Notes under the pieces: model-generated
What the model was told of the DNA's origin: nothing
Seen by the model: the letters and a program-made list of their open reading frames with translations, nothing else
Databases searched by the model: none
Made by a program: the position numbers and the translations under genes
Shown here: positions 7,772 through 16,755 of the stretch, in pieces
How positions within the stretch are numbered: the first letter of the stretch is position 1
How the letters are laid out: the number at the start of each line of letters is the position of its first letter
From: Deltaproteobacteria bacterium
GTDB lineage: Bacteria; Desulfobacterota; Desulfobacteria; Desulfobacterales; JAFDFH01
Direction of reading: 5' to 3'
Assembly (NCBI GenBank): GCA_019309945.1
Contig: JAFDFH010000051.1
Location: 1 to 38,497, forward strand
Length of the DNA stretch: 38,497 nucleotides

Positions 7772-8599
7772 ATGTACCCAAACCTAAAAAAGTCCTATAA
7801 GGGGTTTTATCCATTCAGGATCAGTACCACATCATATATATATCCGGACCACATGCATTCCAACGTCAAGATGCTGGCGCCCTATTTGGAGGAAATCGAG
7901 CTTTTGTTGTTTGAGAGTTCGCCTGACGACAGCCTTCCCTCGGCGCATGAGATCAGAGCGCTTTCAGACCTGGCAAAAACCTCCGGCCTTACCTATAATA
8001 TTCATCTTCCTATCGATATATCCATAAGTGATCGCGATCCATCCGTACGTCGACACGGGGTGGAAATAATAAAACGGATCATCGAACTGACCGCACCCCT
8101 GACGCCCACTACATATACGCTTCACATCCCGTGGGAAGAACCTGGAAGGGAAAAAGAAAAGTTGACGAAATGGCGGGAACGTTCTTACAGGAGTATCGAG
8201 CAGATCCTCGCCGGGGGGGTACCGGGCAGAACCCTTTCCGTTGAAACCCTGATGTACCCATTTGAATGGCTGGACGATATTTTAATCGATCTTAATCTTT
8301 CCGTTTGCCTGGACCTCGGGCACCTTATCCTGCAAGGATTTGATATTGAAGCACATTTCAACAAATATTACGAAAGAACGTCGATCATACACCTTCATGG
8401 GGTTAAGGATAATCGTGATCATCTGTCAATCGACATGCTGCCCGAAAGGGATTTGACCGCTGTCATGAAAATTTTAAAACAGTTTACCGGAACGGTGTCC
8501 CTTGAGGTGTTTGCATTCAAACACCTCAAGGCCTCCTTAACTTTTCTGGAAAAGAACTGGCGTGACGATCGCGTTATTCCGTTTTCATCTCCCCCTTGA
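7772..8599 (+). CDS. cbiR: CbiR-like cobamide-remodelling phosphodiesterase (AP-endonuclease/TIM-barrel family)
   Basis: A 275-residue sugar-isomerase/AP-endonuclease-2 type TIM barrel. Visible strand-end motifs fit a metal-binding barrel: YNIHLP, YTLHIPWEE, LSVETL, VCLDLGHL, IIHLHGVKDNRDH and VSLEVF. CbiR, characterised in Akkermansia muciniphila, belongs to this superfamily and hydrolyses cobamides so the lower ligand can be exchanged. The position 40 bases after cbiB, whose product can rebuild the intermediate, is the main reason for this call. The start is ATG 7772; a TTG at 7757 in frame is possible. The 3' end overlaps the convergent gene by 26 bases. A generic sugar epimerase is the alternative. 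Confidence 0.72.
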   Translation: MYPNLKKSYKGFYPFRISTTSYIYPDHMHSNVKMLAPYLEEIELLLFESSPDDSLPSAHEIRALSDLAKTSGLTYNIHLPIDISISDRDPSVRRHGVEIIKRIIELTAPLTPTTYTLHIPWEEPGREKEKLTKWRERSYRSIEQILAGGVPGRTLSVETLMYPFEWLDDILIDLNLSVCLDLGHLILQGFDIEAHFNKYYERTSIIHLHGVKDNRDHLSIDMLPERDLTAVMKILKQFTGTVSLEVFAFKHLKASLTFLEKNWRDDRVIPFSSPP

Positions 8600-8828
8600 T
8601 AACATCCAGGGCTTTTTCGAACTTCCGGCTGACCAGCAGGGTCATATCGGCAGCCTCTTCCAGCAAAGCGACCGTTGCAGGCATACGTTTGCCTTTTGCT
8701 TTTTCCGCCCAATCTCTGTATGTTGCGGCATGTTCATGGTTATGTTTTACCCAATGCTCAAGCAGTTTGATCAATTTTTCTTCAAATGGCAGGCTCTCGG
8801 GGGTTTCATGCTGATGATTATGGGGCAT
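8574..8828 (-). CDS. Small His-rich helical protein, function unknown
   Basis: 84 residues with an N-terminal histidine cluster (MPHNHQHE) and a further HNHEH motif. The rest is predicted amphipathic helix (EEKLIKLLEHWVKHN, ATVALLEEAADMTLL). GGAG stands 7 bases before the ATG, so translation is credible. It is convergent with cbiR and overlaps its end. The His clusters suggest metal (Co or Ni) binding or storage, which would fit beside cobamide genes, but I do not recognise a characterised homologue. Confidence 0.7.
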   Translation of the reverse strand: MPHNHQHETPESLPFEEKLIKLLEHWVKHNHEHAATYRDWAEKAKGKRMPATVALLEEAADMTLLVSRKFEKALDVIKGEMKTE

Positions 8829-8860
8829 CGTTATTCTCCTGTTGTATTAGTGTATATTCC

Positions 8861-9114
8861 GTAGCCGTTCACGGGTTCAGGGTTCAAAGGTTCAGGGTTG
8901 CTTTTTTGTTTAAGCCTGATGGGATAAATGAGTTTCAGTGGGTCTCTCAATCGAATTATTCCGCCATTTTGCGTATGAATCAACCTGCTGTGCCATGAAT
9001 TTGCGTTTTCAACCCAAAGTCGCAACCAAAATTCAGGTTTGACGTATCAACAGTTGAGATTTGCATTGAACTTCGAACCTCTGAACCCTGAACCTTTGAA
9101 CCCGTGAACGGTTA
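8861..9114. repeat. Long inverted repeat with GGTTCA/TGAACC motifs
   Basis: The left arm (8861-8899: GTAGCCGTTCACGGGTTCAG and on) and right arm (9076-9114, ending GAACCCGTGAACGGTTAC) are reverse complements apart from a shifted 8-base unit. Each arm is built of small tandem units (GGGTTCA / AGGTTCA). About 175 bases without a clear gene lie between them. It fills most of the gap 8829-9279, in which no gene was found. Confidence 0.75.
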
Positions 9115-9279
9115 CTATATTCCTTTATAACGTTTTTTTGTAACTTTTCAATAACTACTGAAGCTCATTGGTGATAAAATATAAAAGGTCTGACTGTCTG
9201 AGCGTGTTAGTGAGCCTTAAGAAAAAACAGTATATCAGACAACTAATGTTTCAAACATATGATTTTGCTTTTAAATTGA

Positions 9280-11241
9280 ATGGATAAAACCGGCTTAAAT
9301 AAAAAGAAAATTGCCATTGCGTTCATCTTAGTCAGCGGCGTCCTGTTCGGAGCAGTGGCCGGGGCCTTTTTCGCCCTTAGCCATGATCTTCCCCAGATTC
9401 GTTCCCTGGAAACGTTTACCCCCTCGGCCGTGACACGGATCTATTCCTCAGACAGGGTGCTGCTTGCAGAGCTCTTTGTGGAAAAAAGGGTCCCGGTGCC
9501 CCTGACGTCCATACCCGCTTACCTGCAAGCGGCACTGGTTGCCACCGAAGATCGGAAATTTTACAGCCATAGTGGCGTTGATCTGAAAGGAATCTTAAGA
9601 GCCATCATTAAGGATATCCGGGCGGGAGGATTTGTAGAAGGCGCGAGTACGATTACCCAGCAGCTTTCGAAGACCCTTTTTCTGACTCCCCAAAAGACCC
9701 TAATACGGAAAATCAAGGAAGCGATGCTGGCTTTCCAACTGGAGCGACGCTACACCAAGGATGAAATACTGGAGCTCTATCTTAACCAGGTGTATTTCGG
9801 AAGCGGCGCCTATGGCGTAGAATCAGCTGCAAGACTTTTTTTTGGAAAATCCGCAAAGGATCTCGATCTCGCCGAATGCGCCATGATCGCCGGCATGCCC
9901 AAAGCGCCCTCCCGGTATTCCCCGCTGATAAACAGTGAGCTCGCAATAAAGCGCAGGGATACGGTTTTAAAGCAAATGCGTGACACCGGCATCATCACTG
10001 CATCCGCTTTTCAACAAACGTTAAAAAAAGAATTGAATCTAAAATCACAGAATAAAAATTCAACCAAAGCACCTTATTTTGTGGACTATGTGAAAAAGTT
10101 TCTGGAAAAAGAATTGGGTTCGTCAATTCTATATCGAGGAGGGCTATCGGTTTTTACAACCCTTTCTTTTGACCTGCAGCAGGCCGCCGAGGTGGCGGTC
10201 GCCAATGGTCTTGCTGCACTTGAAACAAGAATGAAACCAAAAGGAAATGAAAACCCGCTCCCTCAATGTGCACTTGTTTCTATCGACGTTCAATCCGGCG
10301 GCATTTTAGCCATGGTCGGCGGCCGAAATTTCTACGACAGCCCTTTTAACCGGGCCACCATCGCCCGAAGACAACCTGGATCTGCTTTTAAACCAATTGT
10401 TTACGCTCATGCAATCGAAAGGGGCTTTGCTCAAAACATGATGATCTTGGATGCACCGATCGTCTTTAAGGGGGCATTAAATGGGAAAGATTGGCGACCG
10501 GAAAATTTTTCCAGAACGTATTTGGGTGCAATAACGTTAAGAAAAGCCCTGACTACCTCTAAAAACATCCCGGCGGTGCGCTTAATCGAAATGATAGGAC
10601 CTTCTTCGGTGTCCCAATTCGCATCTTCCCTAGGCATCGAATCCCCTCTTGCCCCGAACCTTTCCCTTGCTTTAGGAACATCGGACGTGACATTGATCGA
10701 TCTGACTTCAGCCTATGCTGTTTTCCCTAACCGGGGAAAACGAATAAAACCTTATGGCGTAATGGAAGTTCTTGATCGTAAAGGCAAGATGATCTGGCGA
10801 ATAAGACCCCATAAAAGCACCCCGATGTCCCGTGAAGGCGCCGCGATAATGACAAACATGCTTCAAGGGGTTGTGAAAGAGGGAACGGGTCGCAAGGCCC
10901 GGATTATCAAACATCCCATTGCCGGAAAAACCGGTACGACAGATGCGTTTAAAGACGCCCTTTTTGTTGGATTTTCACCATCAATTGCGACAGGCGTGTG
11001 GGTGGGTCAGGACATATCGATGACCCTGGGAAAAGGGGAAACCGGTGCGAAGGCCGCACTTCCCATATGGATCGCGTATATGACCGAAGCACTCGCAAAA
11101 AGGCCATATGCCTATTATGATATTCCGGATGATGTGGTTCGATTATACATGGATCCTTCAACCGGTAAGCTCGATCATAATAGTTCACCCCACGCCGTGG
11201 CCGCCCTTTTTAAAAAAGGTACCAAAGCGGGACAATATTAG
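9280..11241 (+). CDS. Penicillin-binding protein 1A (bifunctional glycosyltransferase/transpeptidase)
   Basis: Polymerises and cross-links peptidoglycan in the periplasm. 653 residues with one N-terminal membrane anchor (about 10-32). The GT51 domain carries the catalytic ATEDRKFYSHSGVD (Glu90), EGASTITQQL and YLNQVYFG. The transpeptidase domain has the active-site SAFK (Ser368, Lys371), SKN and KTGT (Lys550). It lacks the long OB-like insert of some PBP1A proteins, hence the shorter length. No good ribosome site is visible before the ATG. A family A repeat starts two bases after the stop. Confidence 0.95.
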   Translation: MDKTGLNKKKIAIAFILVSGVLFGAVAGAFFALSHDLPQIRSLETFTPSAVTRIYSSDRVLLAELFVEKRVPVPLTSIPAYLQAALVATEDRKFYSHSGVDLKGILRAIIKDIRAGGFVEGASTITQQLSKTLFLTPQKTLIRKIKEAMLAFQLERRYTKDEILELYLNQVYFGSGAYGVESAARLFFGKSAKDLDLAECAMIAGMPKAPSRYSPLINSELAIKRRDTVLKQMRDTGIITASAFQQTLKKELNLKSQNKNSTKAPYFVDYVKKFLEKELGSSILYRGGLSVFTTLSFDLQQAAEVAVANGLAALETRMKPKGNENPLPQCALVSIDVQSGGILAMVGGRNFYDSPFNRATIARRQPGSAFKPIVYAHAIERGFAQNMMILDAPIVFKGALNGKDWRPENFSRTYLGAITLRKALTTSKNIPAVRLIEMIGPSSVSQFASSLGIESPLAPNLSLALGTSDVTLIDLTSAYAVFPNRGKRIKPYGVMEVLDRKGKMIWRIRPHKSTPMSREGAAIMTNMLQGVVKEGTGRKARIIKHPIAGKTGTTDAFKDALFVGFSPSIATGVWVGQDISMTLGKGETGAKAALPIWIAYMTEALAKRPYAYYDIPDDVVRLYMDPSTGKLDHNSSPHAVAALFKKGTKAGQY

Positions 11242-11242
11242 C

Positions 11243-11387
11243 TAGTGCCCATCCAGAAACGGTCTTTTTGCCCGATCTCTGCGTTATGCTCAAAATTTTA
11301 TCCTCGGAATATCAACTATATGCCTGCGGTAAAATTTTTCGCAGCCCTTGATCTCGAACAAAAATCCTCGTTTCTGGACGGACACTA
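11243..11387. repeat. Family A repeat, copy 3 (reverse orientation)
   Basis: A 145-bp copy, TAGTGCCCATCCAGAAACGG to CCAGAAACGAGG-complement ending GGACACTA, immediately after the PBP1A stop codon. The flanks extend the symmetry (GC-TA...TA-GC). The inner hairpin GCCTGCGG-TAAAATTTTT-CGCAG is present. Confidence 0.88.
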
Positions 11388-11443
11388 GCGAAGCCCGGCT
11401 TTAATCGGCCTATATAAAATAAGCCCTTTGAAAATAGATAGAA

Positions 11444-11725
11444 ATGCAAACATTTCGCCAGCAAATGATTTCCCTCTTAAAAGATCAGGAGATGAGTGCG
11501 AGGGATCTATCCCAGGTTATCGGTATTCAGGAAAAGGAGGTTTATGGGCATCTTGGGCATGTTGCGCGGACCGTTGAGATCCAGGGAAAAAAGCTTGTGA
11601 TTCAACCGTTTCGTTGCCTCAGTTGTGGATACGTGTTTAAGAACCGAAAACGATTTACGCGCCCCGGTCACTGTCCGGCCTGCAGGAAGACACACCTTGA
11701 AGTGCCAACATACCGGATCTGTTAG
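11444..11725 (+). CDS. Predicted transcriptional regulator, HTH plus zinc ribbon (COG3357-like)
   Basis: 93 residues. The N-terminal half reads as a winged-helix/HTH (MSARDLSQVIGIQEKEVYGHL). The C-terminal half is a zinc ribbon with two C-x2-C knuckles (CLSCG and CPACR). This HTH+ribbon arrangement matches COG3357, an uncharacterised DNA-binding family of archaea and Deltaproteobacteria. No strong ribosome site is visible. The gene stands alone, between a family A repeat upstream and a family E repeat 11 bases past its stop. Targets are unknown. Confidence 0.75.
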   Translation: MQTFRQQMISLLKDQEMSARDLSQVIGIQEKEVYGHLGHVARTVEIQGKKLVIQPFRCLSCGYVFKNRKRFTRPGHCPACRKTHLEVPTYRIC

Positions 11726-11736
11726 TACCGTTTCCT

Positions 11737-12007
11737 GTAACTTCTCAAAAACTTATGGTTAAACATACCAGCGGAGTCATCCGGTAATTTTTTTCAAAGC
11801 GGGCAACTGTTTGAAGCCGTTTAGGGCGGCTTACAGTGATCCGAACATCATAAATTGTTGATTGTAGTCTGTTTGTGCTAAGCGACACACTCATTTTACA
11901 TCACGTACGCGGGTCACTGTTAGGCGCCCTTAACGGCAAGTTTTGGCCGTATTGAAAAAAATTACCGGATGGCGTAGCGGGTCTACCGGAACATATTGAG
12001 AAGTTAC
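11737..12007. repeat. Family E repeat (271 bp), copy 1
   Basis: Starts GTAACTTCTCAAAAAC and ends TATTGAGAAGTTAC. Inner arms CATCCGGTAATTTTTTTCAA and its complement make the element a large imperfect hairpin. The centre holds CTGTTTGTGCTAAGCG and GTTAGGCGCCCTTAACGGCA. No coding potential was seen. It occupies most of the gap between two plus-strand genes. Confidence 0.9.
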
Positions 12008-12081
12008 CTTTTCCTTTAGTAACTCACTGGTTTTGATCAAATTCTAACTTTTCCGGCTCGTCCGGGTGAGGAGGCCCAACA

Positions 12082-12852
12082 ATGAAAAGAAATTTATGCG
12101 GTTGGCTGCTGTTGCTTCTTTGTTTTACCTTCCCCATTGAACTGATGGCCGAGGACGATGTGTCAGTTGCAGACGTTTTATATCATCAGGGGGGGATGGA
12201 AAATTTCAAGCGGGCCATCGAGATTTATCTCCAAGCACTGGCAGTAACGCCTGACGACTATGAAACCAGCTGGAAGTTATCGCGGGCCTATCGCGAATAT
12301 GGCGAGGCCGCCAAGCGAACAAACATGGCGGACTGGAAGAATATCTGCGCCACCTATGGGAAAGAAGGAATGAAATTTGCTCAAAAGGCTATAGCGCTGG
12401 AGCCTGAGAAACCTGAAGGGCATTACTTCTACGGTCTGAATGCAGGTATTTACTCGGATGGGGTGAGCATACTAACGGCACTGCGAGAAGGACTCAAAAA
12501 TAAAACCCAGAGCGGTTTCGAAAAGGCGTATGCCCTGGATAAGATGTACGATAAAGCCGGACCGATACTTTCCATCGGAAGATTTTGGGCCGTGCTCCCA
12601 TGGCCATTCAGGAAAACCAAAAAAGCCCTCGGGTTTTACAGGGAATACCAGGAAACCGAGTATTTTGATGATAACGCTGAAGCACAAATTTACCTTGCCG
12701 AGTTACTCCTACGCTTAAAAGGTGAAAAAAACAGGCAAGAAGCAACCGCTTTGCTGAAAAAAGCATCTCAATCCGATATTCAGTACTTTAGCGACTGGGC
12801 CAAGCGGCTTCTGAAAAATATGCAAAAACGGGCAACGAAAAAGTTGCCGTAA
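12082..12852 (+). CDS. Exported TPR protein (TRAP T-component-like)
   Basis: 256 residues with a clear signal peptide (KRNLCGWLLLLLCFTFPIELMAE). The rest is TPR-like helical repeats (AIEIYLQALAVTPDDYETSW; AIALEPEKPEGHYFYGLNAG; ALDKMYDKAGPILSIGRFWA). The region AGPILSIGRFWAVLPWPFRK resembles the periplasmic TatT/T-component family linked with TRAP transporters, but no TRAP permease is nearby. A strong ribosome site GGAGG lies 7 bases before the ATG. The S41 protease follows after 28 bases, so a shared envelope quality-control role is possible; this is inference. Confidence 0.75.
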   Translation: MKRNLCGWLLLLLCFTFPIELMAEDDVSVADVLYHQGGMENFKRAIEIYLQALAVTPDDYETSWKLSRAYREYGEAAKRTNMADWKNICATYGKEGMKFAQKAIALEPEKPEGHYFYGLNAGIYSDGVSILTALREGLKNKTQSGFEKAYALDKMYDKAGPILSIGRFWAVLPWPFRKTKKALGFYREYQETEYFDDNAEAQIYLAELLLRLKGEKNRQEATALLKKASQSDIQYFSDWAKRLLKNMQKRATKKLP

Positions 12853-12880
12853 ACAGTTAAAATAATTTTGGAGATACTTC

Positions 12881-14143
12881 ATGAGATTTATTCATCATTT
12901 GATGCCCAATTCAAACTCATGGTCATCCGGCGGACGGACGCTCATTTTCGCCCTGCTCGCCTTTCTATTTTTAAACGGTATGATTACAGATAGTCCGGCA
13001 AAGGAAAAAATCGACTTCAAACCACTTTTTCCGGTCCAGATCGATCATAGGTTTATAAGGCCCCATGAAACTTTTGAGGAGGTCAAGGATTTAATCCTGA
13101 GACATTACTACAGTGCCGAGATTACCGAAGAAGCACTTTACTGGGCTGCAATCCAGGGGATGCTGCGGCAAATATCCCCACCGGAAAATCCTGATCTCGC
13201 TAAAATCTGGCTACCTGCAGAATACGATATAGTTCACGATTCCCTTAAAGGTGTCCAGGTTTCCATAGGAATTAAAAGCTCATTTAATCCTGCCGATGGC
13301 AGCCTCACGGTAACGGAGGTTTTGCCAGGTTCACCGTCCGATGCGTTTCTAAAACCTCAAGACCGAATCCTGCGTATCGATTCACAGTCGCTAAAGGGAA
13401 AATCTTTAAAAGAGGTCAATGCCTTTCTTAAAGCAAAAGTGGGTGCGCCGATAACATTCACGGTAAACCGGGATATTAAAATTTTTGAGGTGAACCTCCA
13501 ATTTAAAGAATTTGAAACTCAAAACTTAATCGTTACCCGACTCAGTGAAACGATTGCATTGATAGAAATAAAATATTTTACAGCCAATATGTCTAAAAGA
13601 CTTGAAGAGGAGCTGGAAGAACTGGCCGGGGAAGGATTCAAGGGACTCATTATCGACCTGCGCAATAATAGCGGCGGCGTATTTGTCGAATCCCTGCGCG
13701 TTGTGGAATTATTTCTGCCTGAAAATCGGATTCTCCTGAGAACCCTTCAGCGCGAAACACAAATGCAAAACTACACCTCGGTCAACCCCAAGCCATTTAA
13801 ATTTGACATAGCAATCCTGGTGAACCGCAAAACCGCCTCATCCGCAGAGATTTTGACAAGCTCGCTTCAGGATCACCAGCAAGCCCTCATCGTTGGTACG
13901 CGGACCTTTGGAAAAGCGGTTTTCGAAAAAACCTATACACTTAAAAACCAGTACCGGCTCAAGTTTATTACAGGGGCGATGTACTCGCCCAAAGGACGAA
14001 GCTGGCAAAGCATTGGGGTTACGCCGGATTTTCTGGTTGAGCAGGATGACAATACCCTAGACATATTACTAAAAATGGCGCCCAAGGAGCGGCTTCGCAA
14101 AGACGTCGCGATGATTACAGCCTATAAGCTCCTTGTGCGCTAA
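12881..14143 (+). CDS. S41 (C-terminal processing) protease with PDZ domain
   Basis: A 420-residue envelope serine protease of the CtpA family. It has an N-terminal hydrophobic export segment (about 20-38), a PDZ domain (about 120-205, EVLPGSPSDAFLKPQDRILR), then the S41 fold with IDLRNNSGGVF. The catalytic Ser320 lies in KTASSAEIL and Lys345 in TFGKAVFEK, the expected Ser/Lys pair spacing. It follows the exported TPR protein by 28 bases, with GGAG about 10 bases before the ATG. Likely substrates are periplasmic or lipoprotein C-termini; the TPR partner may act as adaptor. A hybrid repeat starts 5 bases past the stop. Confidence 0.9.
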   Translation: MRFIHHLMPNSNSWSSGGRTLIFALLAFLFLNGMITDSPAKEKIDFKPLFPVQIDHRFIRPHETFEEVKDLILRHYYSAEITEEALYWAAIQGMLRQISPPENPDLAKIWLPAEYDIVHDSLKGVQVSIGIKSSFNPADGSLTVTEVLPGSPSDAFLKPQDRILRIDSQSLKGKSLKEVNAFLKAKVGAPITFTVNRDIKIFEVNLQFKEFETQNLIVTRLSETIALIEIKYFTANMSKRLEEELEELAGEGFKGLIIDLRNNSGGVFVESLRVVELFLPENRILLRTLQRETQMQNYTSVNPKPFKFDIAILVNRKTASSAEILTSSLQDHQQALIVGTRTFGKAVFEKTYTLKNQYRLKFITGAMYSPKGRSWQSIGVTPDFLVEQDDNTLDILLKMAPKERLRKDVAMITAYKLLVR

Positions 14144-14148
14144 ACCCT

Positions 14149-14299
14149 TGAGACCTTTGAAAAACGCCCCTTTTTGCCCGATCTCTGCGTTATGCTCAAA
14201 ATTTTATCCTCGGAATATCAACTATATGCCTGCGGTAAAATTTTTCGCAGGCCTTGATCTCGAACAAAAATCCTCGTTTCTGGTTTTCACCGGACACTA
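14149..14299. repeat. Hybrid repeat: family A body with a family C left end
   Basis: The body (CCCGATCTCTGCGTTATGCT through CTCGAACAAAAATCCTCG) is family A in reverse orientation. The left end is TGAGACCTTTGAAAAACG, the terminus of the family C element at 16589, not TAGTGYCC. The right end (TTTTCACCGGACACTA) is also altered. The mosaic structure suggests end exchange. Confidence 0.8.
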
Positions 14300-14378
14300 A
14301 GAACGAATAACAAATATAATCCTTCGTGTCTTTGTGCCTTGGTGGCAAATATTTTTGGTTCCGGATTGTCCGGGTTAG
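14300..14378. repeat. R3 repeat, copy 2, supplying the stop codon of ogt
   Basis: CCTTCGTGTCTTTGTGCCTT, GGTGGCAAATATTTTTGG and TTGTCCGGGTTAGGTA match the repeat at 3247-3348. Its last bases, read on the minus strand, form the TAA stop of the methyltransferase gene. Confidence 0.75.
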
Positions 14379-14896
14379 GTATGTTTTGCTTCCAGTTCGA
14401 TCAATTTTCTCTTCAACGCCACGCCACCACCGAACTGACCAATGGAATTATCGCTCCGTATAACTCGATGACAGGGAATCAGGATGGGAAAAGGATTTTT
14501 GGCAAGGGCCGAACCGACCGAACGATATGCACGAGGCCGACCGATGGTCACGGCAATCGCTTGGTAGGAACGCAAGTCCCCATAGGGGATTTTAGTGGTG
14601 GCAACCAGAACTGATTGCTGAAGGTTTGTAAGCCCGATCATGGAGATGTGATCCCAGTGCGGCTGAATCGGTTTCCCGGTGAAATAATCCATGATTGATT
14701 CTGATATCCTTAGCGCCTCGGGATGCCGTCCACGCTTCCCCCATCCTTTGTTTTTGATGGACTCGAAAAGATCTTGCCTGCTTGTTCGGGGTAAAAAAAT
14801 CTTTATGATCAAAAACGGCTGTTCACGATATATAATTGCCGCAAACCCGAAACAGGTAGGGAAAATGAGATGTCGAATTTTAGGATCACCTGGCAT
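14375..14896 (-). CDS. ogt: Methylated-DNA--protein-cysteine methyltransferase (Ogt-type)
   Basis: Repairs O6-alkylguanine in DNA by irreversible transfer to its own cysteine. 173 residues; the active site IPCHRVI places the acceptor at Cys142, followed by the family's FGGG loop and upstream by the DNA-binding helix region (TKIPYGDLRSYQAIA, GRPRAYRSVGSALAKNP). It lacks the Ada N-terminal regulatory domain. The start at 14896 has a GAGTGAG ribosome site just upstream. The C-terminus ends inside a repeat shared with 3247-3348, so the last residues may differ from the ancestral gene. Confidence 0.93.
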   Translation of the reverse strand: MPGDPKIRHLIFPTCFGFAAIIYREQPFLIIKIFLPRTSRQDLFESIKNKGWGKRGRHPEALRISESIMDYFTGKPIQPHWDHISMIGLTNLQQSVLVATTKIPYGDLRSYQAIAVTIGRPRAYRSVGSALAKNPFPILIPCHRVIRSDNSIGQFGGGVALKRKLIELEAKHT

Positions 14897-14934
14897 GGCT
14901 CACTCTTCTGGGACGATTCAGTTGAATTAAAAAT

Positions 14935-15205
14935 GGCAACCTCTAAAAACTTATGGTTAAACCTACCAGCGGAGCCATCCGGTCATTTTTTTCAAAGCGG
15001 GCAACTGTTTGAAGCAGTTTAGGGCGGCTTACTGTGACCCGGACAGCATGAATTGTTAATTGTAGTCTGTTTGTGCTAAGCAACACGCTCATTTTACATT
15101 ACGTGCGCGGGTCACTGTTAGGCGCCCTTAACGGCAAGTTTTGGCCGTATTGAAAAAAATTACCGGATGGCGCAGCGGGCCTACCGAAACATATCGAGAA
15201 GTTAC
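14935..15205. repeat. Family E repeat (271 bp), copy 2
   Basis: Same length and layout as 11737-12007, with a degenerate left end (GGCAACCTCTAAAAAC) and an intact right end (GAGAAGTTAC). The flanks carry AAAAAT on both sides, a possible short target duplication. It fills the gap between ogt and the LarA-like gene. Confidence 0.88.
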
Positions 15206-15230
15206 CAAAAATGCTGTAAATAATATTCCT

Positions 15231-16514
15231 TTACGATTCAGCTGAAAGTTCCATCAGATTCCCGTGATCATCAAACTGCATGGGTCGCCACGGCGCGATT
15301 TGTTTTAAATTCGGGTTTGATAAAATCTCCCGCTTAAATACCTCTGAAACCTGAAGAAGTTCAAGACGCCCTGTATCCTTAATTCTCACCATGCGTGCCT
15401 TTGCCATAGAATCTAGCCCGATGGTTGCGGCACATACCTCCAAGGCTTTACGGTCCGTATCGAAATGCATGGGGATGGCGGCCTTCTCGGGTGAAATCGC
15501 CGTAACGGCATTTACATAGGTCTTTTCCATATTAAGGGCATCCACCAGACGTTTGGTGGTGAAATCCGCCAGACCGATGCCGTTGCCGTTGCCGTCGGAG
15601 TCGGGGGATAAATCCCTTACAAAAATGCGTTTTACATGGGGCGCCACATAAAAATCGCCTACAATATCCCTGTGCCGGCCGGTAACGTTGGAGTCCATAC
15701 CGATCCCGCTGACATCTTTACCGATAATATCAATAATTAAAATATCAATAAAATCCAATGGTATGCGCCCCATATTCCCGGCGGCCTCTCTGAGGAGTGT
15801 TTTGTCTCGGTCAATAAATGACGCGGGTAAAACGGCTTCAATATGCGCCAGATCCCCATACCCATCCTCCAACAGGGCAATCCCGAAGAGGATCCTGCCC
15901 TGCTTTAAAATAGCCCGTGCTGCATCTTCAATAATTTTAAATGGTTGTTGAACGGCATAGCGGTGGAACGCAACCGCCCCCGCTGATTTACCGAGTCCGA
16001 TCGTCAGCATTTTACAAAGCCCGCTCTCAATATCGGCCCGGAACTTGGTGTGGGGTTTAACCCGATTGATGATTACGATATGATCGGCTTCCAGGGCCTT
16101 TTTTGAAAAAAAAAGTTTTAGGCCGCTTGGAAGTTCGTCCAGACATTCAACGCCCATATTCGCTGAAATTGGAACCCCCATCTTGGATTCAGTTATTCCG
16201 AGCTTTGCGAGAACCACGCATTGCCCCTCAGCCGTTGCGCCCCCATGACTTCCCATAGCCGGAACAATAAACGGTATTAACCCTTTCCCCTTCAGGAAAC
16301 TCAAACAATGAAAAAGCACCTGATCTATTCCGGATATTCCTCTGCTCCCCACTGCTACGGCCACGGTTTCGCCAGGTTTTATTTTATTCAAAAACGGCTG
16401 GACCGCAAGAGAAGACAATAAAGCACCGGGTATATCCCTTATCCTGGATGAAAAAAGGGTTTGCTTGACCAGTGCCATATCCGGAAATTTCACCGGTTTT
16501 TTTGTGTGCGTCAT
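15231..16514 (-). CDS. LarA-like (DUF2088) nickel-pincer isomerase family protein
   Basis: 427 residues of the lactate racemase superfamily. Recognisable pieces are the N-terminal nucleotide/substrate region (GETVAVAVGSRGISG), the loop PAMGSHGGATAEGQ that matches the histidine loop of LarA, and NRVKPHTKFRADIESGLCK with Lys and His positions typical of the Ni-pincer site. LarA itself racemises lactate; most relatives act on other 2-hydroxy acids. The true substrate is unknown. Cofactor genes larB, larC and larE are not in the window. It stands alone on the minus strand; the ribosome site is weak. Confidence 0.75.
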   Translation of the reverse strand: MTHTKKPVKFPDMALVKQTLFSSRIRDIPGALLSSLAVQPFLNKIKPGETVAVAVGSRGISGIDQVLFHCLSFLKGKGLIPFIVPAMGSHGGATAEGQCVVLAKLGITESKMGVPISANMGVECLDELPSGLKLFFSKKALEADHIVIINRVKPHTKFRADIESGLCKMLTIGLGKSAGAVAFHRYAVQQPFKIIEDAARAILKQGRILFGIALLEDGYGDLAHIEAVLPASFIDRDKTLLREAAGNMGRIPLDFIDILIIDIIGKDVSGIGMDSNVTGRHRDIVGDFYVAPHVKRIFVRDLSPDSDGNGNGIGLADFTTKRLVDALNMEKTYVNAVTAISPEKAAIPMHFDTDRKALEVCAATIGLDSMAKARMVRIKDTGRLELLQVSEVFKREILSNPNLKQIAPWRPMQFDDHGNLMELSAES

Positions 16515-16588
16515 AGGAAGCCGGTAAGTTAAGAAGGCGATTGATTATCGGCAGAAGGGAAAAACATGTAACACCAGACACTTAAGGA

Positions 16589-16688
16589 TGAGACCTCTGA
16601 AAAATGCTCAATTTCGTTCGAGCTCAAGGGCTAAAATTTGAGTCCGATGAAAAAATTGGATGAACGGGGACGCTATGTCAAGGTCTCA
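16589..16688. repeat. Family C repeat
   Basis: A 100-bp element with ends TGAGACCT and AGGTCTCA. Its core (GAGCTCAAGGGCTAAAATTTG, then a diverged TGAAAAAATTGG) resembles a shortened family A/B core. Its left end recurs on the hybrid element at 14149. Confidence 0.65.
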
Positions 16689-16755
16689 CGATGTGTTTTC
16701 CCCTGATCCTTATCCCATTGCCAAAGAACCAGGGGAAAATAGTTTTGCGCGCTGA

